Origin: Proteles cristata cristata
Lineage: Eukaryota; Chordata; Mammalia; Carnivora; Hyaenidae
Assembly: GCA_017311185.1 (NCBI GenBank)
Contig: JAESUZ010005094.1
Span: forward strand, 553,511-617,510
Direction of reading: 5' to 3'
DNA length: 64,000 nt
How positions within the stretch are numbered: position 1 is the stretch's first letter; the number at the start of each line of letters is the position of its first letter. Below the pieces are notes generated by a model that saw nothing but the letters and a program-made list of their open reading frames with translations, did not search any database and had not been told where the DNA came from. The position numbers and the translations under genes are program-made. This document shows, piece after piece, positions 34,088 to 46,401 of the stretch.

Positions 34088-34475
34088 TATATGGCTGGTA
34101 AAGACATGTCCATTTCAAGAGTCCGAATACTTCTGGAAAGAAAAGGAATTAGATAGTAGTAGGTATAAAGTGAGTTTCAGTTAATACTAAATATTTAATT
34201 TCTTCATCATTTTATTTAATAATTCCATAGCCATATAGAAAACCATTAACAATTTCTTACTGGCAGTTGATTTCTTTATTCTCCCCTATTCTGTTCTTTG
34301 AGTTGGAAATACTTTGTTTAAAACAGTTTTTAAGAAATAGTAGAAACAACTGTATGCCAATAAATTAACTTAGATAAACCAAATTCCTAAAAAGACACAA
34401 CTATCAAAAATTAACTCCAGAAGAAATGAGAAATGTGAATAGACCTATAACAAGTACAGAAACTCAATTAATTTT

Positions 34476-34683
34476 TAGTTTTTTAAATTTTATTATTTAT
34501 CTTTGAGAGAGACAGAGCACGAGTGAGGGAGGGGCAGAGAGAGAGGGAGACACAGAATCTGAAGCAGGCTCCAGGCTCTGAGGAGTCCGCACAGAGCCCA
34601 ACGTGCGGCTCAAACTTACGAATTGAGAGATTATGACCTGAGCCGAAGTCAGACACTTAACCAACTTAGCCACCCAGGCTCCC
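34476..34683 (-). mobile_element. Felid tRNA-Lys SINE
   Basis: Antisense full-length copy ending TTAGCCACCCAGGCTCCC. AATTAATTTTTA-like sequence flanks it. Confidence 0.92.
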
Positions 34684-35378
34684 ATGAATTGATTTTTAAA
34701 AACTACTACTAAGATGGCTTCACTGGTGAATTCTACCAAAAATTCAAAGAACACCAATTTTTCACAAACATCTTTGAAAAAAGTAACTCCTTCTATCAGG
34801 GACCATCCTGACAGCAACACCAAGGCATCACAAGAAAATAAAACGAACAGACCAACACTGCTTAGGAGTACACGCACAACATCCTAAACAGAAGACTAGC
34901 AAACCAAATCGAACAACATACAGAAAGTATTAGCCACCAGGACCAAGTAGGGTTCATCTCAGGAACATAAAGTTGGTGTAACATCTGAACATAATTAACG
35001 TAATGCACACTATCCAACAGAAGGTACGAAAGCTATATAATCATAGCAGATGAAAAAAGCATTTGACAAAATTCAGTCTCCCCTCATGATAAAAATACCG
35101 AAGAACTAGAAGGGAATTTTCGCAAACTGATAAAGGTCATTTAAACAAAACCCACAGTGAACAAAGACTGGATGCTTGTCCCCATTGGTCAGGGAAAAAG
35201 ACCAGGATGACCACCTCTATTTGAAACTGGAATGGAAGTTCTAACCAGGACAATTATGCAAGAAAGGTAAGAAAAGTCATCAGATTGGAAAGGAAGAAGT
35301 AAACTATATTTATAATAGATGATATGATCTCGTGTATAAAGAATCCTAAGAAGTCCACTAAAAATCTATTGTATTTCT

Positions 35379-35580
35379 TTTTTAAAAAATTTTCAAATGT
35401 TTATTTTTTGAGAGAGAGAGCAGGGGAGGGGCAGAGAGAGATAGAAACACAGAATCTGAAACAGGCTCCAGGCTCTGAGCTGCCAGCACAGAGCCCGACG
35501 CGGGACTTGAACCCACGAACCGCGAGATCATGCCTGAGCCAAAGTTGGATGCTTAACCAACTGAGCCACCCAGGGGCCCC
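35379..35580 (-). mobile_element. Felid SINE with perfect target duplication
   Basis: Antisense copy bounded by exact TATTGTATTTCT at 35367-35378 and 35581-35592, inserted in L1 ORF2. Confidence 0.95.
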
Positions 35581-36041
35581 TATTGTATTTCTAAATCGTA
35601 ACAATGAACAAACCAAAACTGAAGAAAGCAATTCCATTTACAATAGCATCAAAAAGAATAATACACTTATGAGTAAATTTAATAACAGAAACGCAGGACA
35701 TACTCTGCAAACTATGAAACAGTGCAGAAAACAACTAAAGGAGACACAAATTAATGAAAAAAAATCCCACGTTCATGGAGCAGAAGACTTAATATTTTTA
35801 TAATGGCAATATTTCAAAAATTGGACTCCAGGTTAAATATACTTTCTCCCAAAATCCCAGCTGACTCTTTGCTGGAAAGAACAAGCTGATCCTAAAATTC
35901 ATACGGAAATTCAGCGTATCCAAACAGCCAAAACAATATCGAGAAAGAAAAAGTTGGAGGACTCACACTTCCTGATTTCAGAACTTACTACAAAGCTACA
36001 TTAATCCCAACTTTGGTATTAGCATAAGGATGGATATGTCT

Positions 36042-36240
36042 GGGGCACCCTGTGGTTCAGTTAGTTAAGCATCTGACTTTGGCTCAGGTCATGATCTCGT
36101 GGTTCGTGGGTTCAAGCCCCGTGTCAGGCTCTGTGCTGACAGCTCAGAGCCTGGAGCCTGCTTCAGATTCTGTTTCTCTCTCTCTCTCTCGCCCCTCCCC
36201 TGCTCACACTTCTGTCTATCAAAAATAAACATTAAAAAAT
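36042..36240 (+). mobile_element. Felid tRNA-Lys SINE
   Basis: Sense copy GGGGCACCCTGTGGTTCAG to ATCAAAAATAAACATTAAAAAAT. Its A-tail is the landing site of the next SINE. Confidence 0.92.
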
Positions 36241-36241
36241 T

Positions 36242-36474
36242 GGGGCGCCTGGGTGGCTTAGTCGGTTAAGCGTCCGACTTTCGCTTCGGTCATGATCTCG
36301 CAGTTCGTGGGTCCGGGCCCCGCGTCGGGCTCTGTGCTGACTGCCAGCTCGGAGCCTGGAGCCTGTTTCAGTCTGTGACTCCCTCTCTCTCTGACCCTCC
36401 CCTGCTCACGCTGTCTCTCTCTCTCCTAGAAATAAATAAAAATATTAAAAATAAATAAACATTTAAAAAAAAGG
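36242..36474 (+). mobile_element. Young felid SINE inserted in the tail of another
   Basis: Sense copy with head GGGGCGCCTGGGTGGCTTAGTC and the GACTGCCAGCTCGGAGCC plus CCTAGAAATAAATAAA features of the young subfamily. It directly follows the tail of the previous SINE. Confidence 0.95.
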
Positions 36475-36545
36475 AAGAAAGGATATATAAATCAATGGAA
36501 TAGGATTGAGAGTCCAGAAATAAACTCTCATATTTATGACTGATT

Positions 36546-37080
36546 TTTTTAAAAATCATTCTTTAGAGCAGTTTTAGGCTTACAGCCAAATTAAGGGGGA
36601 ACTATAGAGAGTTCTATACGCCCTCTGCCCCATTATCAACATCGCCACCCGAGTGCTCCATTTGTGGCAGTTGACGACCCTACACCAGCACATCATTATC
36701 CCAAGTTCATCGTTTACACGAGGGCTCACTCTTGCTGTCGTAGATTCTATGGGTTTGGAAATAAGTATTAGGACAGGTACCCATCACTGTGCCATCATCC
36801 GGAGTATTTTCACTGCCCTAAATTTCCCCAGTGCTCTTCCTACTCACCCCTCCCCACAACCCAACCCCTGGCAACCACTCAGTTTTTTACTGTCTCCATG
36901 GTTTTGCCTTTTCCAAACTGTCGTATAGCTGGGAACCACACAACATGTAGCCTTTTTCAGATTTTGGCTTCACTTCGGAAATGCATTTAAGTTTCTGCCA
37001 TGTTCTTCTCATGGCTTGATAGCTCATTCTTTTTAGAATGTTAGAATGAGGAACATTCTACTGTCTGGATGTGCCACAGT
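36546..37080 (-). mobile_element. L1M 3' end fragment
   Basis: TTTAGAGCAGTTTTAGGCTTACAG, CATTATCAACATCGCC and CTATGGGTTTGG are the antisense of an old L1M-type 3' UTR that ends AAACTGCTCTAAA. It is the only clear minus-strand L1 piece in the 34.7-46.9 kb block. Confidence 0.7.
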
Positions 37081-37184
37081 TTTTTAATCAATTCACCTAC
37101 TGGCTGGTGGTTTCCAAGCTTTGGTGAGCATGAATAAATACGCCGCAGAGAGCTGTGTGCAACTTTTTGTGTGAGAAAGTCTTG

Positions 37185-38285
37185 TGAAAAAGTGCCCAAC
37201 ATCACTCATCATCAGGGAAATGCAAATCAAAATCATAATGAGACACCACCTCATGTGTGTTGGAAGGACTATTGTCACAAAGTCAAAAGATAACAGCTAT
37301 TGGCGACAACGTAAAGAAATCGGAACCCGCATACACTAGGAACGTAAACCAATACAGCCATTATGGGAAAGAGCATGAAGTTTCCTCAAAACATTCAAAA
37401 TAGAACTACCTGTTAGAACTGCCAGGAGATCTGGCAATGCTGCTCTAGGAATACAACCAGAGGAAATAAAATCCCTACCCAAAATGAGATCTGCACTCCA
37501 GTGTTGGTTGCTATTATTCACAGTAGCTAAGATAAGGAGACAACCTAAGCGTCCATCGACGGGTGAATGGATAACACACCATGGAATAGGACCCAACCTT
37601 TAAAAAGAAGGAGATCTTAGGGCGCCCGGGTGGCTCAGATAGTTAAGCGTCTGACTTCGGCTCAGGTCATGATCTCACAGTTCGTGGGTTTGAGCCCCGC
37701 GTCAGGCTCCGTGCTGACAGCTCAGAGCCTGGAGTCTGTTTCAGATTCTGTGTCTCCCTCTCTCTCTGCCCCTCCCCTGCTCATGCTCTATCTCTAAACT
37801 AAATAAAACCAAAAAAGAATTTTTTTTTAAAGAAGGAAATCCTGACATTTGCAAAAACACAGATGAACTGGAGGACCTTATGCTAAGTGAAGTAAGCCAG
37901 ACGCAGAAAGCCAAGTCCTGCGTGATCTCATTTACACGTAGAATCTAAAAAAGCCAAACGCACAGAAGGAGAACTAGGGGAGACGTGGGTCAAGGGTACA
38001 AACTTCAGGCAGAAGAGGAACATATTCTGGAGATCTAATGTCCACGTGGTGCCGATGTTTAATCAGACTGTATTGTATGCCAGAAATTTGCTACAAGAGT
38101 ATGTCTCCACTGTTCTCACCCCGTACACACAAATGTGGCAACTCTGTGAGGTAATGAGTGTGTTAATTAGCTTGATTGTGCTCGTCTTCTCACAGTGTGT
38201 ATCAAATCATCACAATGCATACCTTAAATAACATGATTTTTATGTGTCAGCACCACCTCAATAAAGCTGGGGGGATTTAAGTGCT
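37185..38285 (+). mobile_element. L1 ORF2 3' part and 3' UTR
   Basis: Sense sequence runs from CATCACTCATCATCAGGGAAATGC (ORF2 C-terminal part) to the L1 end CCTCAATAAAGCTGGGGGG at about 38,275. A SINE interrupts it at 37620-37838. The frames are broken. Confidence 0.85.
37620..37838 (+). mobile_element. Felid SINE with imperfect target duplication
   Basis: Sense copy GGGCGCCCGGGTGGCTCAG to TAAATAAAACCAAAAAAG. AAAGAAGGAGATC before and AAAGAAGGAAATC after form the duplication. Confidence 0.93.
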
Positions 38286-38307
38286 GAAAGAGAAAACAAC
38301 AACTGAG

Positions 38308-38500
38308 AGGCACCTGGGTGGCTGTCAGTTAAGCCTCTGACTCTTGATTTCGGCTCAGGTCATCATCTCACGATTCATGAGTTAGAGCCCCGTATCAGGG
38401 CCCGTGCTGACGGCACAGAGCCTGCTTGGGATTCTCTTTCCCCCCCGCCCCTCCCCAGCTCGTGCTGGCTTGCTCTCAAAATAAATAAGCTTTAAACCAC
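38308..38500 (+). mobile_element. Felid tRNA-Lys SINE
   Basis: Sense copy AGGCACCTGGGTGGCTGTCAG to CTCAAAATAAATAAGC. Confidence 0.9.
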
Positions 38501-38521
38501 AGACACACACACACAACTGAT

Positions 38522-38731
38522 GGGGCACCTGGGTGGCTCAGTCGGTTAAGTGTCCGACTTCAGCTCAGGCCATGGTCTCCCGGTTCACAAGTTCAAGTCC
38601 TGCATTGGGCTCGGAGCCTGGAGACTGCTTCAGATTCTGTGTCACCCTCTCTCTCTGCCCCTCCCCTGCTCATTTTTTCTCTCTTTCTCTCTCTCTCTCT
38701 CTCAAAAATAAGAAAACATTAAAAAAATTTT
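38522..38731 (+). mobile_element. Felid SINE with target duplication
   Basis: Sense copy bounded by ACACAACTGA before (38511-38520) and after its A-tail. It is adjacent to the previous SINE. Confidence 0.93.
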
Positions 38732-39456
38732 AAACACAACTGAATATTTTACAACAAACTGTCCTTCAGAAATGAGGGAGAAATTAAGACAGTCCCTGAT
38801 GAACAAAAGGTGAAGGAGTTCATTACTAGCCCTGCCCTACAAGAAATGCTAAAGGGAGTCCTTCAAGTTGAAATGGAAAAACAGACAGTAGTAACTCAAA
38901 GTCCTATGAAAATATAAAGTTCTCCAGTAAAGGTATATATATGGGCAAATAAAAACCTATAATGTTGTCTTTTAGTTCTCAGCTCTACTTTTTACCCTTT
39001 CATAGGCCTATCAAGGACAAAGTCATACAAGTGATTCTACATCTACCTTAGCGAGCTCATAACACATGGAATTTGTGACATCAATAACATAAGGGGGGAA
39101 TGAGCTTGTAAAGATGTAGCATTTTCATATATAAGTGAAGTTAAGCAATCAATTTAAATACATTGTCATAACTTTAGGATGTTATGTGTAATCCTCACGG
39201 TAACCACAAAAAATATATACAGAATATACACAGAAGGAAATGAGAAGGGACTCAAAACAAGTCATGACTGAAAAAAAAATCAGCTAAAACAAAGGCAGGA
39301 AGGAAGGATGGAAATAAAGGATAAAGAAGCCATAGGACATACAGAAAATAAATAAAATGGCAATATCATATGCTTCCCTATCAGTAATTAAATGCAAGTG
39401 GATAAAACTCATTTAAAAAATACAGCTTGGCAGAATGGATTTAGAAAACAGGACCA

Positions 39457-39692
39457 GGGGCACCTGGGTGGCTCAATCAGTTAAGCATCTGACTTTAGCT
39501 CAGCTCATGATCTCACAATTTGTGAGTTCAAGCCCCACGTCAGGCTTGTGCTGACAGCTCAGAGCCTGGAGCCTGCTTCAGATTCTGTCTCTCCCTCTTT
39601 CTCTGCCCTTCCTCCACTGGTGCTCTGTCTCTCTCTGTCTCTCAAAAAATGAATAAATGTTAAAAAAAAAATTAAAAAAAACAAAAACAAAA
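39457..39692 (+). mobile_element. Felid tRNA-Lys SINE
   Basis: Sense copy GGGGCACCTGGGTGGCTCAATCAG to a long A-rich tail, inserted in the L1 endonuclease region. Confidence 0.93.
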
Positions 39693-40194
39693 CCACCAGG
39701 GCTGACCCAGGTATATACTGTCTGTGAGGGGCTCACCTCAGACCTAAGACCTTGCACAGACTGAAAGTGCAAGGATGGAAAAAGTTATTCCATGACAATA
39801 GTAAATCCAAAAGAACAGGCATTGCTACACTATTATCAGACAAAACAGACTTTCAATCAAAAACTTTAACAAGTGATAAAGAAGGACTTTACATAATGAT
39901 AAAGGGGTCAATTCACAAGGGTATATTGACTGTAAACCTACGCACACATCACAGATCTGAAATATATAAAGCAAACATTGACAGAATATACCAATAATTC
40001 CCATAATTCATCAATAACCAAAAAAACCTCACCAATTTTAAGATAAACAAGCAACTTGAATAGACATTTCTCCAAAGAAAGTATATAATGGTCAATAAGC
40101 ACATGAAAAGATGTTCAACATTAATAATCATGAGGGAAATGCAAATCAAAATCCCAGGAGGTACACTCTCACACACATTAGGATAAATACTAAA

Positions 40195-40594
40195 AAGAAA
40201 GCAAGGAAAGAAGAAGAAAGGGAAGGAGAGAGGAAGGGGGAGAGAGAAAGAGAGAGAGAGAGACAGAAAGAAAGAAAAGAGAAAGAAAGAAAAGAGAAAG
40301 AAAGAAAGAAAAGAATGGAAGGAAGGAAGAAAGGAAAGGAAGGAAGGAAGGAAGGAAGGAAGGAAGGAAGGAAGGAAGGAAGGAAGGAAGGAAAGAAAAG
40401 AAAGAAAGAGAAAGAAAGAAAGAAAGAAAAGAAAGAAAGAAAGAAAGGGAAAGAAAGGAAGGGAAGGAGGGAGGAGGGAGGAAGGAAGGAAGGAAAGGAA
40501 AAGGAAAGGAAAGGAAAGGAAGGAAGGAAGGAAGGAAGGAAGAAAGAAAGAAAAGAAAGAAAGAAAAGAAAGAAAGAAAGAAAGAGAAAGAAAG

Positions 40595-40632
<38 letters not shown>

Positions 40633-40768
40633 GGAAGGGAAGGGAAGGGAAGGGAAGGGAGGGAGGAGGGAGGGAGGGAGGGAGGGAGGAAGGAAGGAAG
40701 GAAGGAAGGAAGGAAGGAAGGAAGGAAGGAAGGAAGGAAGGAAGGAAGGAAGGAAAAGAAATAGAAAG
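40195..40768. repeat. Long (GAAA)n/(GGAA)n purine microsatellite
   Basis: About 575 bases of almost pure purine on the plus strand, made of alternating GAAA, GGAA, AAAGA and GGGA blocks, including uninterrupted GGAA runs of at least 14 units near 40340-40392 and 40687-40754. It sits inside an L1. The 217-residue Lys/Glu/Gly/Arg reading frame across it is a repeat artefact. Confidence 0.97.
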
Positions 40769-40955
40769 AAGAGTTATTGGGTAGGTACAGATCTGGAGAA
40801 ATTAGAACCCTTGTGTACTGTTGGTAAGAATGTAAAATGGTGTAGCCACTATGGAAGACAACATAACAATTCCCTCAAAAAAATGAACAGAATTATATGA
40901 TCCAGCAATTCCACTCTGCATGTATACTCAGGAGAATTTAGAGATGGGTATATTT

Positions 40956-41174
40956 TTTTTAATGTTTATTTATTTTTGAGAGAGAAAGAGAGACAGAGCA
41001 TGAACAGGGGAAGGGCAGAGAGAGAGACACACACACACACACAGAATCTGAAGCAAGCTGCAGGCTCCGAGCTGTCAGCACAGATTCTGACATGGGGCCC
41101 GAACCCACAAACTGCAAGACCATGACCTGAGCTGAAGATGGACCCTCAAATGACTGAGTCACCCTGGCACCCCA
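40956..41174 (-). mobile_element. Felid tRNA-Lys SINE
   Basis: Antisense copy TTTTTTTTAATGTTTATTTATT to GAGTCACCCTGGCACCCC, containing a short (AC)n. Confidence 0.92.
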
Positions 41175-42305
41175 AGATCAGGGTCTTAAAGAGATATTTG
41201 TATACCCTTGTCCATAAGAGAATTATTCACAGTAGCCAAAGGGTAGAAGAATCCCGTTTCCATTGATGAATGAATGGATAAACAGAATGTGGTATATACA
41301 TATAAGGGAAATCCACGGCTCAAGCAGAATGGTACTTGCCAGGAGTTGTCATAGGGGACAATGGAGACTTATTGTTTTATGGGTACAAAGCTACAGTTTT
41401 TCAAGATGAAAATATTTCTGGAGATGGACAATGATGGTGGTTACACAACTCAGTGTACTTAAGACCACTGAACTATACACCTAAAATGTTAAAATTTGTG
41501 TTATGTGTTTTCTTACCACCATTAAACATTGTTTAAGCAACTGGAGGAGGGAAGTACACATTATGTATACTGGACCAAAGATATGGATTATGGAAGATTT
41601 CTTGTTGTAAATAATATAAGCTAGAAGGTAATGGAGTACCATCTTTAAAATACTGGAAGAAAGAAAGCTGTTAGCCTATGGTTCTAGTACCTGCAAAAAT
41701 ATCTTTCAAAAATGAAGGCAAGATTCTCTCAGACATACAAAAGCTAGAACAATTCATCACCTGCAGATTCTGAGAACAAGAAGTATTAAAGTCCTTCAGG
41801 AAAAAGGAAAATGATTCCAGATGCATCTCTGGATCTACACAAAGAAATGAAAAGCACCAGAAACAGGAACTATACACGTATATGACAACTTTTCTTAGTA
41901 TTTAAATCTCCTAAAGGATCATTAACTGGAACTAATAGAAAACAGATAGCAATATGATAATCATACCCATATTGATTGGCTCATTAAATGTAAATGGTTG
42001 AAATACTCCAACTAAAACGGCAAGAGATTTTCAGAATGGCTAAAAAAGCAAAACCTAACTCTGCTACCTACAAGAAATATCCTTCAATTACAAAGACACA
42101 GATATAGCTTTAAAGTAAACACACAGAAAAAGGTACACTATGATAATACTACTCAACTACTGAAATGGCTATATTTTCTGAGACAAAATTTCCAAGATTT
42201 TCATAGCAAAGAACAGGACCAGAGATAAACAAGATCATATCATAATGACAAATTCATCTAAAGTCAAAAGAATTCTGTTTATATACCTAATAACAGATTG
42301 AGACA

Positions 42306-42541
42306 GGGGTGCCTGGGTGGCTCCGTCAGTTAAATGTCTGACTCTTGACTACAGCTCAGGTCATGATCTTGCAGTTTGTCGGTTTGGGCCCCATATCAGG
42401 CTCTGTGCTCATAGTGCAGAGCCTGCTTGGGAGTCTGTCTCCCTCTCTCTCTGTCCCTCCCCTACTTGCTCTCTCTCTCTCTCTCTCTCTCAAAAAAAAA
42501 AAAAAAAATTAAAACAAAAAATAAAAAAACAAAAAAAAAAA
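42306..42541 (+). mobile_element. Felid tRNA-Lys SINE with long A-rich tail
   Basis: Sense copy GGGTGCCTGGGTGGCTCCGTC to (TC)n and a 55-base A-rich tail. Confidence 0.93.
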
Positions 42542-42999
42542 CCAGACTGAAACAACATGAAACAAAAAATAACAGAATTTCAAAGGGATACAGACGAATC
42601 CACAGTTAACAGTCAGAGATTTTAATACCCTCTTGGCAACTGATACAATAAGTCAAGAGAAAACAAGCAAACATTTTTTTTAAAGATTTTAAAATACTAG
42701 CAACCAATTTGCTATGTATGAAACACCTTACTGAACAACAGAATATGTGTTCTTTACAAAGCACATCTTCCCCTCCCACAAGAGAATTAAATAAGGTATC
42801 AATAAAAGGAAGACCCTTTTGAAAATCCCCAAATATTTGGAAACTATAAACTGTGGGTCAAAAAAGTCAAAACAGAAAATAAGTATTCTGAACTGAAGGA
42901 AAATAAAAATAATATATCAAAAGGTGCGATATGCACCTAAGCAGTATATGAAGGTAAATGAATGGCACTAAATGCCATTAATAAAAAAGAAGGGTCTTA

Positions 43000-43209
43000 G
43001 GGCCCCTGGGTGGCTCAGTCAGTTAAACATCCGACTTCAGCTGAGGTCATGATCTCACAGTTTATGAGTTCGAGCCCCGTGTTGGGGTCTGTGCTGATAG
43101 CTTGGAGCCTGGAGCCTGCTTCGGATTCTGTGTCTCCCTCTTTCTCTGCCCCTCCCCTGCTTGTGCTCTGTCTCTGTCTCTCAAAAATAAGTAAAAAAAA
43201 AACAAAAAG
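43000..43209 (+). mobile_element. Felid tRNA-Lys SINE
   Basis: Sense copy GGGCCCCTGGGTGGCTCAGTC to CTCAAAAATAAGTAAAAAAAA. AAAGAAGGGTCT and AAGAAGGATCT flank it. Confidence 0.93.
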
Positions 43210-43607
43210 AAGAAGGATCTCAAATCAATGGCTTCAGAGTCCACCTTAAAAAACTATATAAAAGCAAAGTAAACCTAAATTAAGTAGGAGAAAGTCAGTA
43301 ATAAAGGTCAGAACAGAAATAAATGAAATAGAAACACAGGAAAGCAATGAGAGGGAAAAAAATGGAAGTAGAAATTGGTCCCTGGAGAAGATCAATAAAA
43401 CTGACAAACCTCTACCAGACAAATTTAGAAAATGGAGAGAACATAAATTACTAATATCAGAAATATGGCATCGGACTCTACAAATATAAAATGGATAATA
43501 AGGCATTATTATGAAAAACTTTATGTCAGTAATTTAACAACTTAGATGGAACAATTTCCCTGAAAGATGCAAACCACAAAAGCTAACTTAATAAGAAATA
43601 GATAACC

Positions 43608-43894
43608 ATGGGGTGCCCAGGGGGCTCAGTCGGTTAAGCGTCCAACTCTGGCTCAGGTCATGATCTTGTGGTTTGTGAGTTTGAGCCCTGCATTGGGCTC
43701 TGCGCTGACAGCTTAGAGCCTGGAGCCTGCTTCGGATTCAGTGTCTCCTTCTCTCTAGGCCCCTCCCCTACTTGCTCTCTCTCGCTCTGGCAAAAATAAA
43801 ATAAAAACATTTAAAAAAATAAAAAAGGCCCTGGCTCCAAGTATAGATACATTTGGGGTTAGGGCTTAAAAAATAAATAAACAAGAATTAGAAG
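43608..43894 (+). mobile_element. Felid SINE with apparent 3' transduction
   Basis: The SINE body (43610-43826) is followed by about 45 bases of non-SINE sequence (CTGGCTCCAAGTATAGATAC...) and a second A-rich stretch (TTAAAAAATAAATAAACAAG). An exact 15-bp target duplication AAGAAATAGATAACC (43593-43607 and 43895-43909) encloses the whole unit, not just the SINE. Confidence 0.85.
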
Positions 43895-45508
43895 AAGAAA
43901 TAGATAACCTGATTAGGCCTACATCTAAGAAAGAAATGAAGTTAATAGTGAAACATCTTTTCACAAGGAAAACTTTAGGCCCAGAGGCCTTTCCTGGTGA
44001 ATTCTACCAGTCATTTATGGAAGAAATAATACTAGTTCCATACAAAGTCTCCTAGAAAATTGAAGAGAATACTTTCTTTACTGTAAGAATATTTCTTTAT
44101 TCTATGTCAATATCACCTGATACCAAAGCTAGAAAAAGACATTCCTAGAAAAGTCAGTTACTGGCCAGTATCTTTTATGAACGTGTACAATTTCTAAACA
44201 AATTTTTAGGAAACTGGATGCAGCCATATGTAAAAAGCATAATGCATCAGGGGATAAGTGGCATTTATCTGAGGGATGTGGGGATGGTTTAACATTTGAA
44301 AAAAGTGTAATTCAGCATATTAAAAAAACTGAAAAAATTTAAAAGCTATGATCATCTCAACAGACAGAAGAAAACATATGATGAAATCTGACTTTCATTC
44401 CTGATTTTTTAAAAAAGTCACCCAGCAAAGTGGCAACAGAAGGAAACTTTCTCCACATGATAAAGGGCATCATCTGGGACAAACCCACAGCAGCTAACGT
44501 CACTCTTAAAACTGATACACTGAGTGCTTTCTCCTTAAGATCGGAAATTAGCCAAGGCTGTCTCACCACCACTATTCGACATTATACTGGGAGTTTTAGC
44601 CAATAAGGCAAGAAAAATAAAGGTTGAAAAAGAAGACATAAAACTCAGTCTTCACAGATGACATGACTGTCTATGTAGAAATCTGGAGGAATGTACCAAA
44701 ATACTACTAATAAGTGAGCTTAACAAGATGGCAGAATGCAGGTTGATATGTAAAACTTAAGCGTATTTCTAGCTACCAGTAATGAACTGTCAGGAATTGA
44801 AATTTTAAAAATAATATCATGTAGAACAGCATCAAAAATATGAACTACATGGGGATAAATCTGATGAAAGACGTAACAGATGTGGACACTGATGACCACT
44901 AAACACTGCTCAGATTAAAGGAGACCGACATAAATCAAGAGATGTATCCTATTCATGGACTGGGGGACTCAGTACTGACATTATGTCCGTTCTCTCCAAA
45001 CTGGCCTACAGTTTTAATGTAATCCCAGTAGGCTCTTTGTAGAAATTGTTGCCGAGCTCCAAAATCCATAAGAAAACACAAAGGAACTAGAATAATCAAA
45101 AAGAAGAACAAAGTTGGAACACAAAGATGATGCTGATTTCAAGACTCATAAAGCTATGATAATTAAGACAGTATGGATTTGGTGTAAAAACAAACAGATC
45201 CAGGGAACAAAACAGAGCCCAGAAGTACTCCACACATGTATGAACAACTTATTTTCAACACAGGTACAAAGGAAATCAGTAGAGAAAAGAGAGTCTTTTC
45301 AACAAAAGATTCTAAACCAATTTCCTCTATATATACAAAAAAGTGAACTTCAGTTCATAACATATTATACACCTAACTAACATTAAAGGGATCATTTTTG
45401 TCAATTTTTAAATTACAAAATTTTTTAGGAAAACAGTATAAAATACCTTTGTGATTTTGAGTTAGGCAAAGATTTCTTCTATATATACATCAAGAAGAGA
45501 ATGATGCG

Positions 45509-45691
45509 TGGGGCACCTGGGTGGCTCAGTCGGTTCAAGTTTCAACTTGAGCTCAGGAGTTCAAACCCCACATTGGGCTCACTGCTGTCAGCACAGGGCC
45601 AGCTTCAGATCCTCTGCCCCCTTTCTCTGCCCCTCTCCTGCTTGTGTGTGCGCTCTCTCTCTCTCTCTCAAAAATAAACATTTTTAAAAAA
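45509..45691 (+). mobile_element. Felid tRNA-Lys SINE
   Basis: Sense shortened copy GTGGGGCACCTGGGTGGCTC to CTCAAAAATAAACATTTTTAAAAAA. Confidence 0.92.
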
Positions 45692-45933
45692 CGATGGACA
45701 CAGGAACAGCCACATTGGATTTCATCAAAAGTTAAAACTTCTGCTTTTAAAAGAACACTCACTGTTAAGGGAATGAAAAGAGCCACAGACTGGGAGAAAA
45801 TATTTGAGAATCAAATATCTGATGACATATTTGTATCCGGAATATATCAAGAACTTGCTCAATTCAATGAGAAAACAAACCACCCAATACAATAATGCAG
45901 ACAGGATATTCTTTAATGTCCTGGCAGGAGCGT

Positions 45934-46143
45934 GCCTTTTTAAAAAACTGTTTATTTACGTGTTTTGAGAGACAACAAACAAGCAGGGGAGAGTCAGAGA
46001 GATGGAGAGAAAGAGAATCCCAAGCAGGCTCTTTGCTGTCAGTGCAGAGCCTGACTCGGACTCAAACTCATGAATGGTGCAATCATAACCTGGGTGGAAA
46101 TCAAGAGTCAGGCGCTCAACAGACTGAGCCACCCAGACACCCC
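45934..46143 (-). mobile_element. Felid tRNA-Lys SINE
   Basis: Antisense copy ending GAGCCACCCAGACACCCC, inserted in the L1 ORF2 part. Confidence 0.9.
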
Positions 46144-46401
46144 AGTACAGAAAGGATCTGAACAGATGCTTCTAGAGAGACACATGAAGAAATGCTCAAC
46201 ATCATTACTCACTAGAGAAGCACAGATTAAAACCACAATGAGATTCCATTCCCCGCCTGTTAGGATGGCTAAATTAAAAAGACCGACTCTACCAAGCGTG
46301 GCGAGATAGTGGAAGACACTCACCTACCCAGCTGGTGGGAATGTGAAAGGCACAGCCACCTTGGGAAACAGTTTGCCCATTTTTTAAAAAGATAAACATA
46401 T

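Larger units (their letters stand above)
34690..36545 (+). mobile_element. L1 ORF2 fragment (reverse transcriptase part)
   Basis: Sense L1 sequence such as GGTGAATTCTACCAAAAATTC and AATTCATACGGAAATTC belongs to the RT and C-terminal part of ORF2. It is split by SINEs at 35379-35580 and 36042-36474. No open frame is left. Confidence 0.82.
38735..41545 (+). mobile_element. L1 copy, sense, internally deleted
   Basis: Inter-ORF sequence (ACTAGCCCTGCCCTACAAGAAATG) leads into the endonuclease region (TGGCAGAATGGATTTAGAAAACA to 39,990). It then jumps to the ORF2 C-terminal part (AATGGTCAATAAGCACATGAAAAG) and resumes after a microsatellite to the 3' end at about 41,540. The RT core is missing. SINEs at 39457-39692 and 40956-41174 and the (GAAA)n tract interrupt it. 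Confidence 0.78.

Noticed and set aside
40111..40764. 217-codon Lys/Glu/Gly/Arg-rich frame
   Set aside because: It is a translation of the (GAAA/GGAA)n microsatellite within L1 sequence.
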